This document shows positions 33,327-43,595 of a stretch of DNA of 64,000 nucleotides, in pieces. Source of the stretch: Cladocopium goreaui (taxonomy: Eukaryota > Sar > Dinophyceae > Suessiales > Symbiodiniaceae); contig CAMXCT020001626.1 in the NCBI GenBank assembly GCA_947184155.2, positions 77,456 to 141,455 of the forward strand, in the 5' to 3' direction. The translations under genes and the position numbers were made by a program. The notes under the pieces were generated by a model that was not told the origin of the DNA, did no database searches, and was given only the letters and a program-made list of their open reading frames with translations. Every line of letters begins with the position of its first letter. Position 1 is the stretch's first letter.

Positions 33327-36300
33327 GCTCAAAGAGCTTCAAGAAAGCCAAAGCTCCAGGCGGTTGCTGGTTTGAGTGAAGTGTCAATTAGACCCCATAG
33401 GAACGATCTGCCAGAGGGATGCATTCAAGAGGAAATCTTGTGGAATAGCTGGTTGGTCAAAGGAAGTTTCAAGGAGGAAACTCCGAGTTACGGACTTTCG
33501 CATTCTCACTAGTCCAAAGATCATTGTGTCCAGTTGGCATGTGCCTTAAGAGATCATGAAGTCACATTCTCACGAATCCAAAGGTCATTGTGTCCAGTTG
33601 GCATGTGCCTTAAGAGATCATGAAGTCACATTCTCACTAATCCAAAGGTCATTGTGTCCAGTTGGCATGTGCCTTAAGAGATCATGAAGTCACATTCTCA
33701 CTAATCCAAAGGTCATTGTGTCCAGTTGGCATGTGCCTTAAGAGATCATGAAGTCACATTCTCACTAATCCAAAGGTCATTGTGTCCAGTTGGCATGTGC
33801 CTTAAGAGATCATGAAGTCACATTCTCACTAATCCAAAGGTCATTGTGTCCAGTTGGCATGTGCCTCAAGAGATCATGAAGTCACATTCCCCCTAGCCCA
33901 GAGATCATTGTGTCCAGTGGGCACTTGGGAAGAGGTAGAGCAGAGGTAGTAGAGGTAGACTAGAGGTAGAGTGGAGAGAATCGTAAAGCGTAAAATGTAG
34001 TGGCTGCATGAAGGTTGCGAATGGTGCTTTGGCAGCATATATGTCTCAATTTTGGCGCTTCCTGTGTAGCAGCTTCCCTGTGTAAAAGCTTGCTGTGTGT
34101 AAAAACCTCTCTGTGCAAAAGCTTGCTTTGTGTAAAAGCTTCTCTGTGTAAAAGCTTTCTGTGTGTAAAAGCTTCCCTGTGCAAAAGCTTGCTTTGTGTA
34201 AAAACTTCTCTGTGCAAAAACTTGCTGTGTGTAAAAGCTTGCTCTGTGAAAAAGCCTGCTCTGTGTAAAAGCTTCTCTGTGTGAATGCTTGCTGTGCGCA
34301 AAAGCTTCTCTGTGCAAAAGCTTGCTGTGTGAAAAAGCTTGCTCTGTGTAAAATCTTCTCTGTGTAAAAGCTTCCCTGTGTAAAAGCTTGCTGTGTTAGC
34401 CTGCTCTGTGTAAAAGCTTCTCTGTGTGAATGCTTGCTGTGCGTAAAAGCTTCTCTGTGCAAAAGCTTGCGCTGTGAAAACGCTTGCTCTGTGTAAAAGC
34501 TTCTCTTTGTGTAAGAGCTTAATGTCAAGCTTCTCTGTGCAAATTTTTGCTGTGTGTAAATGCTTGCTTAGTGTATAAACTTGCTCTGTGAAAAAACCTG
34601 CTCTGTGTAAAAAGCTTCTCCGTGTGAATGCTTGCTGTATGTAAAAGCTTCTTTGTGCAAACACTTGCTGTGTGTAAAAGCTTGCTGTGTGTAGAAGCTT
34701 CTGTGTGTAAGAGCTTGCTGTGTGTAAATGCTTCTCCATGTAAAAGCTTGCTCTGTGTGTAAGCGTCTCTGTGACAGGAGGTGAGAAGAGTTGAGAAAAC
34801 TTGGCCAGAGTTGAGAAGGTGAGAAGAGTTAAGATGAGCTGAGAGCGAGGTGAGGTGAGTTGAGCAGAGGTGAGAAGAGGTGGGAAGAGTTGAAGAGGTG
34901 GCAAGAGGTGAGAAGAGTTGAGACGAGTTGAGAAGAGGTGAGAAGTGGTGGTCACAAGTGAAAAGGGGTGAGGCAAAATGACGACGAATTCACAGAACAG
35001 AGTTGAGAAGCTGCGAGGGTCCGCTGCATCTCCTATAGGCAAACCTTGTCTTTGGATCCTATAGCGTCACAATTCTTAAACCTGGACACTTCCGCCACCC
35101 GCCTTGCGCGGGTTCTACTTGTATACTATGTTATATAATTGAGACTTTACAAGTAGCAAGGGAGCCTTATGTTAAAAATAATTTTATGTTTTTTTTAAAA
35201 ATGATTTTAATATGATTAAATTTATGATTCGGTTTTTTGATTTTTTTTTAAAGAAAAACATGATGAAATTTATGATGAAATTTATTTTTCAGCGTTTTTT
35301 TAAAAATGATTTTTCATGTTTTTTGTTTTTTGATGGTATTATTAAATGATTTTTTTAATGACTTTTAAAATGGTTTTTAATGCCGAGAAAAACAAAAATA
35401 ATCATAAAAACAACGTTAAAAAAACATTCAAAAACATTAAAAAATCAAAACATCATTTCAAAAATCATAAAACATCTTAAAAACTAAGATCATAAAAAAA
35501 CACATAAAAAACACAAAAACAAAAAACAATTAAACAACATAAATTCATGACTTTTTTGTTTTTGTTTTATTTTTCTATATGTTTTTTCATGATTTTTTGT
35601 TTTTTTTTAAAACTATTTTTTTCAATAATGTTTTTTTAATGATTTTTACGATTATTTTTTGTTTTTCTCGGCATTAAAAATCATTAAACAATCATCCATA
35701 AAAGGTCATATCTGAGGGTTTCCCATTTTTTCTGACAAGGTGAAATCATAAAAAATCGCAAGAAAATCATAAAAAAACATAAATAAGGTTATGTATTTGT
35801 ATAGTTCTCGTTTGAGCTTACCAGTAAGGTCTCAGTGTTGATGTGTGTATGTATATATTTATTATATTATATTATATATATTTGGCTATTTTCGTTTGTA
35901 GTATTTTCATCGGAATTTGTGCCCTGTTTGTGTTTCAGGGTTCAGTGGGTTGCACGACGGCAGGTCAGAGCTGAGTGAGAAGCTAGAAGAAGCTGCTGTC
36001 AACGAAGAGAACCTCGAGCTGAAGCTAAAAAGGCTGGCAGTTGAGCTGATTTGACGATGTGGCTGCAAAGGTAAGAACACATTTGGACATACTTGAGACC
36101 CATTGATCACTGTGGTGTCATAATGTTATCACAAGATTGTTTGTCTGTTGAGCTCTTGCTGAGGCTTCAAGCCCAGATGCAGGAGCAAAGCGTCCAAGCA
36201 CTGGAAGAGAAGCTCCATGAGGCAGAATGGCTTGGCATTGCTTGGCATAGCGAAGACCCACAGAGAACTCCAAAGTGTAAAACATGGGAAGTTTCAGAAT

Positions 36301-36766
36301 TGAGTACTCAATTGATGCAGAATGTTCCAGATGTGTTTTCATGAGTGACACTTTCGAATAGGCAAAACAGTTACGACAAGAGGAGGCCGTGACAAAGACA
36401 CTGCGTTTGGAGAATGATGACTTGGCCTCAGAGCTGCGAGATCTCTATGACAAGTTAGCTGAAACGCAGCGTCCGGCACTCAACTTTTGGAACTCCAGCG
36501 ATGACAGTTGTTATGCAGTGAGATCAATGTGTTGTCAGTCTGTGTTGCGTGCAAGACCAGAAATTGTGGACCGCTGGCCCGCAAGAAGCAATTGTTTCAT
36601 GAGCAGTCGCTGTATGGCTTGCAACCGCCAAATTTGCATCGCTTACACCCGCGTGATTTGTATCACTTGCACCGCCATCATGGCTCTGGGTCAGGATCAT
36701 GTCTACTGATCATTTTCCAAGTCATCATTGCCATTGTCATCATCGTAATCATCGTAATCATCGTAG

Positions 36767-36802
<36 letters not shown>

Positions 36803-37162
36803 GCATCACCATGAACGTTACTATCATGCTCATCACCAACATGCTCATCACCAAAACCATTCGCATCACCACACAATTTCATCATAAGTTATCATTACCA
36901 TGATCATCACCACCATCAACATCTTTACCATCATCATCATGATCATAATCATCAACAACAACATCACCACCACAACCACCACCATCAGCATCATCATCAT
37001 CATCATCATCATCATTATCAGCATCAGCACCGTCATCATCAACATCGTCATCGTAATCATCATCGTCATCATCAACAACATCATCATCATCATCACAATC
37101 ACTATCATGCTGATCACCAACATGCTCATTACCAAAATCATTAGCATCACCAAATCATAGCA

Positions 37163-37193
<31 letters not shown>

Positions 37194-38894
37194 ACAACAT
37201 CATCAACGCCATGGACTTCATCTTTTTATTCGCTTCTTCATCATCAGCATCAGTGACATCATCAACCTAAGTATCTAATTTATCGCTATTATCAATCTCA
37301 TTGTCATCACCTTCATTTCCTTCCTCATGATCATTATCATTGACATCAAAAACCTATATATCTAATAAATCATACCACCATCAGATTCACCATCATGCTC
37401 ATCACCGTCCTCATCACGACCATCATCATCAAAGCAGGCAGAACCAAGAGCTGACATGATGCACAAAAGGCCTGCTGCCAACATCTGTGTGAAGCAAAGA
37501 AACCCTAAAGATGTCGTACCCGTGTACTTCCTTTGTGAAGCACCGAAACCTTCAAGGTGTTGTACCTGTGCGCTCCCTGTGTGAAGCGAAGAAACCTTAA
37601 AGGTGTCTTTCCTGTGTTCTTCCTGTTTGACACAAAGAGATCCTAAAGGCGTCGTACCTATGTACTTCCTGTGTCAAGCACAGAGACCCTAAAGTTGTCG
37701 CACCTGCTTCTTACACCCCAAAAATAAATTGTCGCATCCCCTAGAAGGAGTGCTGGCGTAAGTGATTCGAATTTGTTGGTCGTAAGTGAGTGCCTGCTGT
37801 GTAAGTGAGTGGGTGGTGCAAGTGAGTCGAATCTGTTGGGTGTAAGTGAGTCCCTCACATCTACAACACATTTGACACGGGTTCATTATGTTTCACTTTT
37901 TCTCAGGAACAGCAGAGGAGGTCTCCACGCTCCGGATTTGGAAACAGGAAGCGGCAGCCCTTGGAGATGCCTTGGAACGAGCAGAGGCTTGAAGGGTTGA
38001 TCGCCACAGTTTCGTGTTCCACCAGTGAATCAGATGGGAAGGCAGATGCCTTGGGACGCGCTGCAGCTTTGAAAGGGGAGGCGTTGCTGTCATTTTTGTA
38101 TTGAACATCAGCTGGTTTTTACGCCACAGATTTGTGTTCATTCAGTTGAGTTGGTTGCTGCTGGGCTGACAGAACTTTGACCTTGACAAGTTGGCGCAAA
38201 CGCAAGACGAACTCAAGCAGTCCCGCTTGGACTCTGCCCAAAATGCCGCAAAGATTCACAAGTTGGAGGAGCATAATTGGACAGAAGGGGCATGAAGGGA
38301 CACAATACAGATGGATAAAGATGGATTATGTCCTTCAGATCAATGATTCAGTGGCATTTTTGTTGGCCGATGGAAGTTGGAGGTGTTGCATTGATTGTCG
38401 TCTGCCAGGACAGTAGTGCAGCAATGACAAGGGAAATGTCAGAAGCGCTGCAAGCACTGGCCGAGTCGGAAACTTGCTGTTGATTGGAAAAGGTTCGAAC
38501 CCATGATTCCATCACTGGAACTGATGCACTGTAATCCGGTCAATCTGCCGGCATGCCAAGAATCAGAGCTTTGACCAATCTGAGGTCACAAGCACAGGTT
38601 GAAGAAATCACAGCCTCGGAGTGGAAGGCAGCTCAAGCTTTCGACCAGCTGGCTGAGATGTCTCGGCAGCTGTCAGAAGCACCCGGGCTTATTATTCAGG
38701 GCTATGCTGATGCTGGACATTTTGGAACAGTCGCATCAACATCTTCAAACCTATTAATAGTGTGCTTTACCTTTTCTGACTTCCTTTGTCCCAAGCTGCA
38801 GCAGCTGAGGCCACTGCCCTGGCTGACTCGGAAATCGAGCAGAGGGCTGCGGTCGTTGCAGCTTCCAGAGCTCATTCTGCGAACCTCAGTCGGA
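33327..38894 (+). CDS. Coiled-coil gene, second group of small exons
   Basis: Exons read by eye: 33327-33359 (LKELQESQSS), 35964-36050 (SELSEKLEEAAVNEENLELK), 36164-36225 (LQAQMQEQSVQALEEKLHEA), 36362-36470 (AKQLRQEEAVTKTLRLEND, to KLAETQ), 37907-37988 (TAEEVSTLRIWKQEAAALGD), 38173-38275 (FDLDKLAQTQDELKQSRLD), about 38418-38490 (MTREMSEALQALAESE), 38567-38678 (LRSQAQVEEITASEWKAAQA) and 38802-38894 (AAEATALADSEIEQRAAVV). Each is 30-110 bases, starts after AG, ends before GT, GC or GA, and gives heptad-like helices rich in Ala, Glu, Gln, Leu and Lys. I did not prove that all phases join. Most likely these are consecutive exons of the gene whose large exon is at 32318, with introns holding the repeats listed separately. 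Confidence 0.62.
33498..33920. repeat. 64-bp tandem repeat, about 6.5 copies
   Basis: The unit runs ATCCAAAGGTCATTGTGTCC, AGTTGGCATGTGCCTTAAGA, GATCATGAAGTCACATTCTC, ACTA. Middle copies are identical and the outer two are diverged. It lies in an intron of the coiled-coil gene. Confidence 0.96.
34060..34780. repeat. 20-22-bp minisatellite around AAAAGCTT
   Basis: Units of the type CTGTGTAAAAGCTTGC and CTGTGTAAAAGCTTCTC alternate for about 720 bases. The central AAGCTT is palindromic and makes dozens of HindIII sites. On the minus strand it gives long open frames with repeated EKLLH and TASFYT patterns, which are repeat artefacts. A purine-rich GAGGTGAGAAGAGTTGA tract continues to about 34985. 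Confidence 0.95.
35150..35790. repeat. AT-rich segment with a long imperfect inverted repeat
   Basis: The left arm at about 35371-35440 (with TTTAATGCCGAGAAAAAC) and the right arm at about 35620-35690 (with GTTTTTCTCGGCATTAAA) are near reverse complements separated by about 180 bases that are themselves rich in A- and T-runs. The arms have no coding content. The shape is that of a hairpin or an old foldback element inside an intron. No target-site duplication was identified. Confidence 0.8.
36715..37460. repeat. CAT/ATC microsatellite field
   Basis: Long, interrupted (ATC)n runs, densest at 36760-36805, 36985-37020 and 37155-37190, with a repeated longer block on CACCAACATGCTCATCACC. All frames across it are low-complexity His, Ile, Met or Asp runs and are not genes. 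Confidence 0.95.
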
Positions 38895-38989
38895 ACAGCC
38901 ACAGACGATACACCGGACATTTGTCATGCCATGCCAGAATATATTACTAAGATATGATGATAATATCATAACATTCATTAGTCATATTA

Positions 38990-40100
38990 CATAATTGAGG
39001 GAAGGTTAGAAGTCAAACTTCCGACAATATGGACAGATGGAAAAGCAGAGGTGGTAAGAGTAAGCGAAGAGAAGAGCAGAAGAGAAAAGATCAGAGAAGA
39101 GAAAGAGTAAGAAGAAAGAAGATGCAGATGCGCGAAGAGGTAGAAAAGTCGCGATTCACTGTGTTTTTCCAATGATTTGTGGCTCCAGAAATTCGAAAAG
39201 TAGGTTCGCTAAAGCGGCGGGTGCGGAGCCATTTGGCCAGATGAGAGATGAAAAATTGTACGCCGTTGTGGCGCGAAGCACATCTCGAAGTCAAAAGTGT
39301 TAAAAACTGACGGGTTCGGGCCACTTTTGGAAGTTGAGATGTCGAAAAAGTGCATGCCAGTGTGGCGCGAAGCACATTTCCAAGGCAAAATGTTAAAACC
39401 ACCACATGTTCGGACCACGCTTGGATGTTCAGATGTTGTTTCGCGTGGCCGGCCCAAGGGATTCTGCACCTGTCAAAAATGAGCAAAACGTGAAGGTTTT
39501 CTAGCATGTCCAAAAACGATAGGCAGGCGTGGGAATAAGACGATCTGGAAAGATGCATGTTCCGTGGCAGGCGCAGTACAAGAGACATGTTCATCAGAGA
39601 TGTTAGGAGGTCCGGGCGCTGATTTCCTGACAGAGGTTGCATTTTGGAGCATCAAATCTTCAGTTTCGGGAAGATGATTTTGTGTGACAGGTGCAGGACT
39701 TCGTAGGACCTGGCCTCACTTTTTCGTGGCAGGCGCGATACTTTAGAGACATGGAATGGACAAATCGCAAAACGCATTGGCACGAGGCAGTCAGCTCTGC
39801 ACTCAGCTTTCCATTCTTGAAGGAAATCTCGCAGAATTGCTTCGTTTTTGGTGTTGCCAACTTCAAGAATTGAGGAAGTCTCGCAGACTCGCTTCGTTTT
39901 TGACGTTTATCAAGTTCAAAAGTTGAGGAAGTCTCGCAGAATTGCTTCGTTTTTCATGCTGTCACCTTCGAAACTGGAGGAAGCCTTGCAGAATAGCTTC
40001 GTTTTTGATGGTGTCTCAATTACACTTTCACATGCCACGGGAATTTGCAAGCACAAGTTTGGAGAGTCTATGTCTTGGAATTGTTGATGTTTCGAAATAC
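38990..40100. repeat. Second dispersed-repeat island, left part
   Basis: Holds two copies of a roughly 105-bp unit around GCGCGAAGCACAT (39240-39420), two or three pieces around TTTTCGTGGCAGGCGC, and three or four copies of a unit of about 61 bp around GAGGAAGTCTCGCAGA, then TTGCTTCGTTTTT (39815-40030). The last type matches, in inverse orientation, units at 1840-2120 near the left end of the window. Confidence 0.8.
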
Positions 40101-40971
40101 GAGGTACCCTGACTCATGTTATTCGATCCTGTGTCACCATCGTATTTCTTACCATAACGTTCTTGAACTCTTCATGCTTAGGACAGTAGGTATAAGGAAG
40201 AGAATTTAATCCAACGAACGCTAGTGTGGACTCATCATTGTTCTCATCATTGTTCATAAGGCAACAACATCTCATTGTGTCATCCACTACCATACTTATC
40301 TTATGAACTCATTCATGACATAGCCACGGGAAAGGAAACAACAGAAGGTAGCGACAGGTAAATGTGTTGGATCGATTTTGATATCTCTCACTATATGTTC
40401 AATGCGGTTCGTCACTCGCGCTGGCCGTATCTGGGTTTGGTTAAGGAGTGGCATATCAGGACGCACCATCATGGGATCGGATTGGTTTTGGGACCATATC
40501 TGTAGGTGTCACTAGGTGTTCAATCGGTTGATTACCCAAGGGAAGTCCATTTGGTTCGGTCCTCAATGTGTCATTGGATATTGTATCAAAAAAGTCAGGA
40601 ACTGGGACATGAAAAGATGTTATATCGATGTGTCAGTGCTTGCCTGAGGGAAATTTTGACTGCGGATGTCTGTTTGGATGCCTTTCGGGTCAAAGTCATG
40701 ATCGTTTGTTTTGCCATGATCAGTCACATGTTTATTTAGGTTTCAAGAGGTTAATCATCTCTGGCAAAGCACGAGCCCAGTAAGTTTCATGTTGTTGACG
40801 CAACATCGTAACTTGACACCACTAATGGACCAAGTTAGACTTATGATTAGTGACATTGATGTTCATAGAAGGATAAGATCTGACAAGTAGATCAACAACA
40901 GTGCAACGTCGCGTGTCTGCTTGTTCTCCGCGTCGAGTGTGACTTTGCTGTCCGCTTGACGAATCCTGTAG

Positions 40972-41559
40972 TTGCGTGGTGTGACTCTTCCGCCCTCTGC
41001 ACGTCGCCATGGCTCTGCAGAACATCGCGCTTTCTGGTTCGTTTGTCAGTTACTCGAAAACGTCAGGAACACATTACCAGAGGAACTGGTCTGTCTTGCA
41101 GCCGGGGAAACAGATCTATGCAACGAGCGGAGCCTCAACTATGAGCAATGGAAGGCGCCAAGATACAACATCGGACAATCGCTGGCGTCGGTGGATCCGG
41201 CGGAGGAACACAAGACGCTGGTTTTCTGGTTGGACGAGCTACTTGCCGATCATATCCATCAATGTCGGCAACATCTTTTGGACGGAGCATGTCTTTGGGA
41301 GCAGCTTTCGACCAGTTTCAACAATTACATGTTCAATGTGTTGTGGAGCATGACGATGACAGTCGCGGCGTGGTTGCGAAACGTGTCTCGAAGCAATCGC
41401 AGCCGACTGATTCTATCATTTGTGTCTGCAACGCTGGGCAGCATCGGGCGTGTACTTCAGTCGCATGTTGCATTTTGTCTTTTTGATCGTTTTCCGGTTG
41501 CTGAACTTGAAGTCCAAGCACAAATTGCATTGGATTTGGGCCGCCGAAGCGAGGGTTAG
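40972..41559 (+). CDS. Unrecognised 195-codon open frame inside the repeat island
   Basis: The frame begins with PPSARRHGSAEHRAFWF and contains NTLPEELVCLAAGETDLCNE, EEHKTLVFWLDELLADHIHQ and a hydrophobic C-terminal part. Composition is plausible for a protein, but overlapping frames on both strands are also open here, including one of 181 codons on the minus strand (41333-41878) with CNYCQDAFLMISKRALGQP. I cannot decide which strand codes. It may be the remains of a mobile element, given the repeats on both sides. Confidence 0.3.
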   Translation: MRGVTLPPSARRHGSAEHRAFWFVCQLLENVRNTLPEELVCLAAGETDLCNERSLNYEQWKAPRYNIGQSLASVDPAEEHKTLVFWLDELLADHIHQCRQHLLDGACLWEQLSTSFNNYMFNVLWSMTMTVAAWLRNVSRSNRSRLILSFVSATLGSIGRVLQSHVAFCLFDRFPVAELEVQAQIALDLGRRSEG

Positions 41560-41891
41560 AGCAGAACTTGATCATGTTCGACGGACGAGAGATTCGAACA
41601 ATGCAAAGGCTCAGCAGCGCCAATCCGCCATGGTGCTGGCAAAAGTCAAAGCTGTCTTTCTCGGTCCACATATGGTTCCGCATGTGACCAGCATGAATCT
41701 CAACGATAATATGTTCAACGGGTTGGCCAAGCGCCCGTTTCGAGATCATTAGGAATGCATCTTGACAGTAGTTGCACGCCAAATCACCCTCAATGATCAC
41801 TGGGGGCCCTTTATGCAGCATCTCATGCAGTTGTTTCCCGCGCGGTGCTCTTTGTGCGCTACGTGGTCTTTGCGACAACCGTGGACTGTGA

Positions 41892-42689
41892 TTGTCGAGG
41901 AATTGCCGCGTCAGGAACCTGAAGGGGGTGTGTTTTTCTGACCGCCTCCGACCTTATGATTCTCAGGGTCATATACACATGTCCACACTATACTTGCAGC
42001 CGCCGCTGCTGCAGGTTGCGTCTGTGACACGCACGGATCGAACCTGGACTGCTCCGTGGACGATGACGAAGGACATGTTGCGCCCAGATGTTTGGTATGA
42101 GATGGGCAAAGACAGTCGGGTGATCGGTTTGGAAGATGCCATGTGGCAAAACGAACCGCAGGATGAGACTACGCCTGGACGAGCTACTTTGAAGAGATGT
42201 TGGTCCCAGGCAGTTTCAGGGGTGGCGGTCACTGTGCGTCCAGCTGCATCGACAGGAGCACACCCAGGCAGCGCTCTCCCCGGTCTGCCACCTTGGCATT
42301 TGCACCGAATGTGGCACCGCCTCCATCCCCCTTCGCTGACCGGGTGCACTCGGTCAGGCAGAGCAACTGATAACGGGAGAAGTCCGACAAGGCAAGACAA
42401 TCAGGTGTGGAGTGCACTTTGGGAAGGCACCAGCATCGCCTTCGCGGAGATTTTGCGGCGGCTCTGCACCCACGTGGAGCTTTGCCACCTGGAGGAGATT
42501 TCGCTGGAAGAACATCGCTGCTCACCAGATCGAACCCTGGCAGAGCAAGCGTGGTTCGCTGTATGCTCAGCATCACACCGGGCAGCTGATGCTTTTCTTT
42601 TTGTACAGAGCGACAACTGGCGGCGCTGTCCCCGCTGTCTTGGTGAGACGCTGGATAGACCGGTTACAGCAGTCTGCGGTGCTATATAG
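41892..42689 (+). CDS. Unrecognised 265-codon open frame inside the repeat island
   Basis: The frame has WYEMGKDSRVIGLEDAMWQN early and HVELCHLEEISLEEHRCSPD and CPRCLGETLDRPVTAVCG late, the last with a Cys pair. It starts just after the end of the open frames at 40972-41878 and ends before the inverted copy of the left-end repeat at 42775. No family recognised. Other frames in the same stretch are open too. It could be part of a transposable element together with the preceding frame. Confidence 0.25.
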   Translation: MSRNCRVRNLKGVCFSDRLRPYDSQGHIHMSTLYLQPPLLQVASVTRTDRTWTAPWTMTKDMLRPDVWYEMGKDSRVIGLEDAMWQNEPQDETTPGRATLKRCWSQAVSGVAVTVRPAASTGAHPGSALPGLPPWHLHRMWHRLHPPSLTGCTRSGRATDNGRSPTRQDNQVWSALWEGTSIAFAEILRRLCTHVELCHLEEISLEEHRCSPDRTLAEQAWFAVCSASHRAADAFLFVQSDNWRRCPRCLGETLDRPVTAVCGAI

Positions 42690-42769
42690 ACAGCTATTGT
42701 CTTCGGGGACATGTTTTCAAAGTATCTGCAGTTACACATGTGCCATCTGACTGTTTGACACGTCGGTAA

Positions 42770-43140
42770 CTTTTCCCGAATGCGTAGCGAAGGGTTCCCG
42801 TTTATAGTCTGGGGGTTTGGGGGCTGGACCCTTGTTTGCCTCCAGTTGCTCGTCGCGTCGTCGTCGCGTCGTCGTGGCATCGTTAATTCGGTGTCTATGG
42901 GAGAAGCTGCAAAACCTCTCCTTTTCGAAGGTTTCCATGCAGGTTGTCATGTCGTTTTGCGTGGCAGGCGTGGCACTTTGTGACATTCCAACCTGTCTGA
43001 TACCGTGGCGAAAGTGTCAAAATTGGATGAAGTCTCGCGGAAAATGTCCCCACTCCACACTTTACACTCCACACGCCTTACTTTACACTCCACTCTCCAC
43101 ACTCTACACTTTCCACTCCACACTGCAGACAGGCAACAGG
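42770..43140. repeat. Inverted copy of the left-end composite repeat
   Basis: It is the reverse complement of pieces of 420-2600 in matching order: the CGAATGCGTAGCGAAGGGTTCCCG tail, the GTGTCTATGGGAGAAGC segment, TGGCAGGCGTGGCACTTTGT, a short heptamer tract of about 85 bases, and the flank containing CTGCAGACAGGCAACA. The corresponding heptamer tract on the left is about ten times longer. Confidence 0.88.
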
Positions 43141-43595
43141 GGAAATATGCATGTACTGTCTTCAAGAAATGTTTTCCATGCGTGTCTTTGTGCGTTAGTT
43201 GTCTCTTTGTTGATCAGGTGCCTTCGCTGAGACGATATGCGCGCACGATGCATGAAAACAATGTTCGTTTTCCTATTGCAGAGGTTTTCACTCGTAGTCC
43301 AAGAACGTGAATACATTCGGGTTCGTGGCTTCCATCTTGTTTGATGTAAGTTTCAGTTTTGTAAGCCATTCCCTATCCCTTTTGCTGCACAGGTGGCTGC
43401 CGTCGCTCCTAGCATTGCGATGACAGCGCGGAGCTGCGGCATGACGAAGCTGGAAAAACAGAGCGTTATTCAGAGCAGCGTCTGCTTTTTCCAGAATGCG
43501 TAGCAAGGGCCCCCGTTACACGCCACCGCCTTGTGCGTTACTACTGGCAAAAAGTTACTATGATATCTGACTTTGTTACCAACACCTGCCTCGAG

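Noticed and set aside
33960..35042. 360-codon and 160-codon minus-strand ORFs with FYTEK/LLH repeats
   Set aside because: Read-through of the AAGCTT minisatellite.
36508..37160. ORFs with poly-His, poly-Ile, poly-Met or poly-Asp
   Set aside because: They are translations of the ATC/CAT microsatellite in different frames.
38495..38520. GGTTCGAACCC, like a tRNA T-loop
   Set aside because: No acceptor stem, D-arm or anticodon arm can be built around it.
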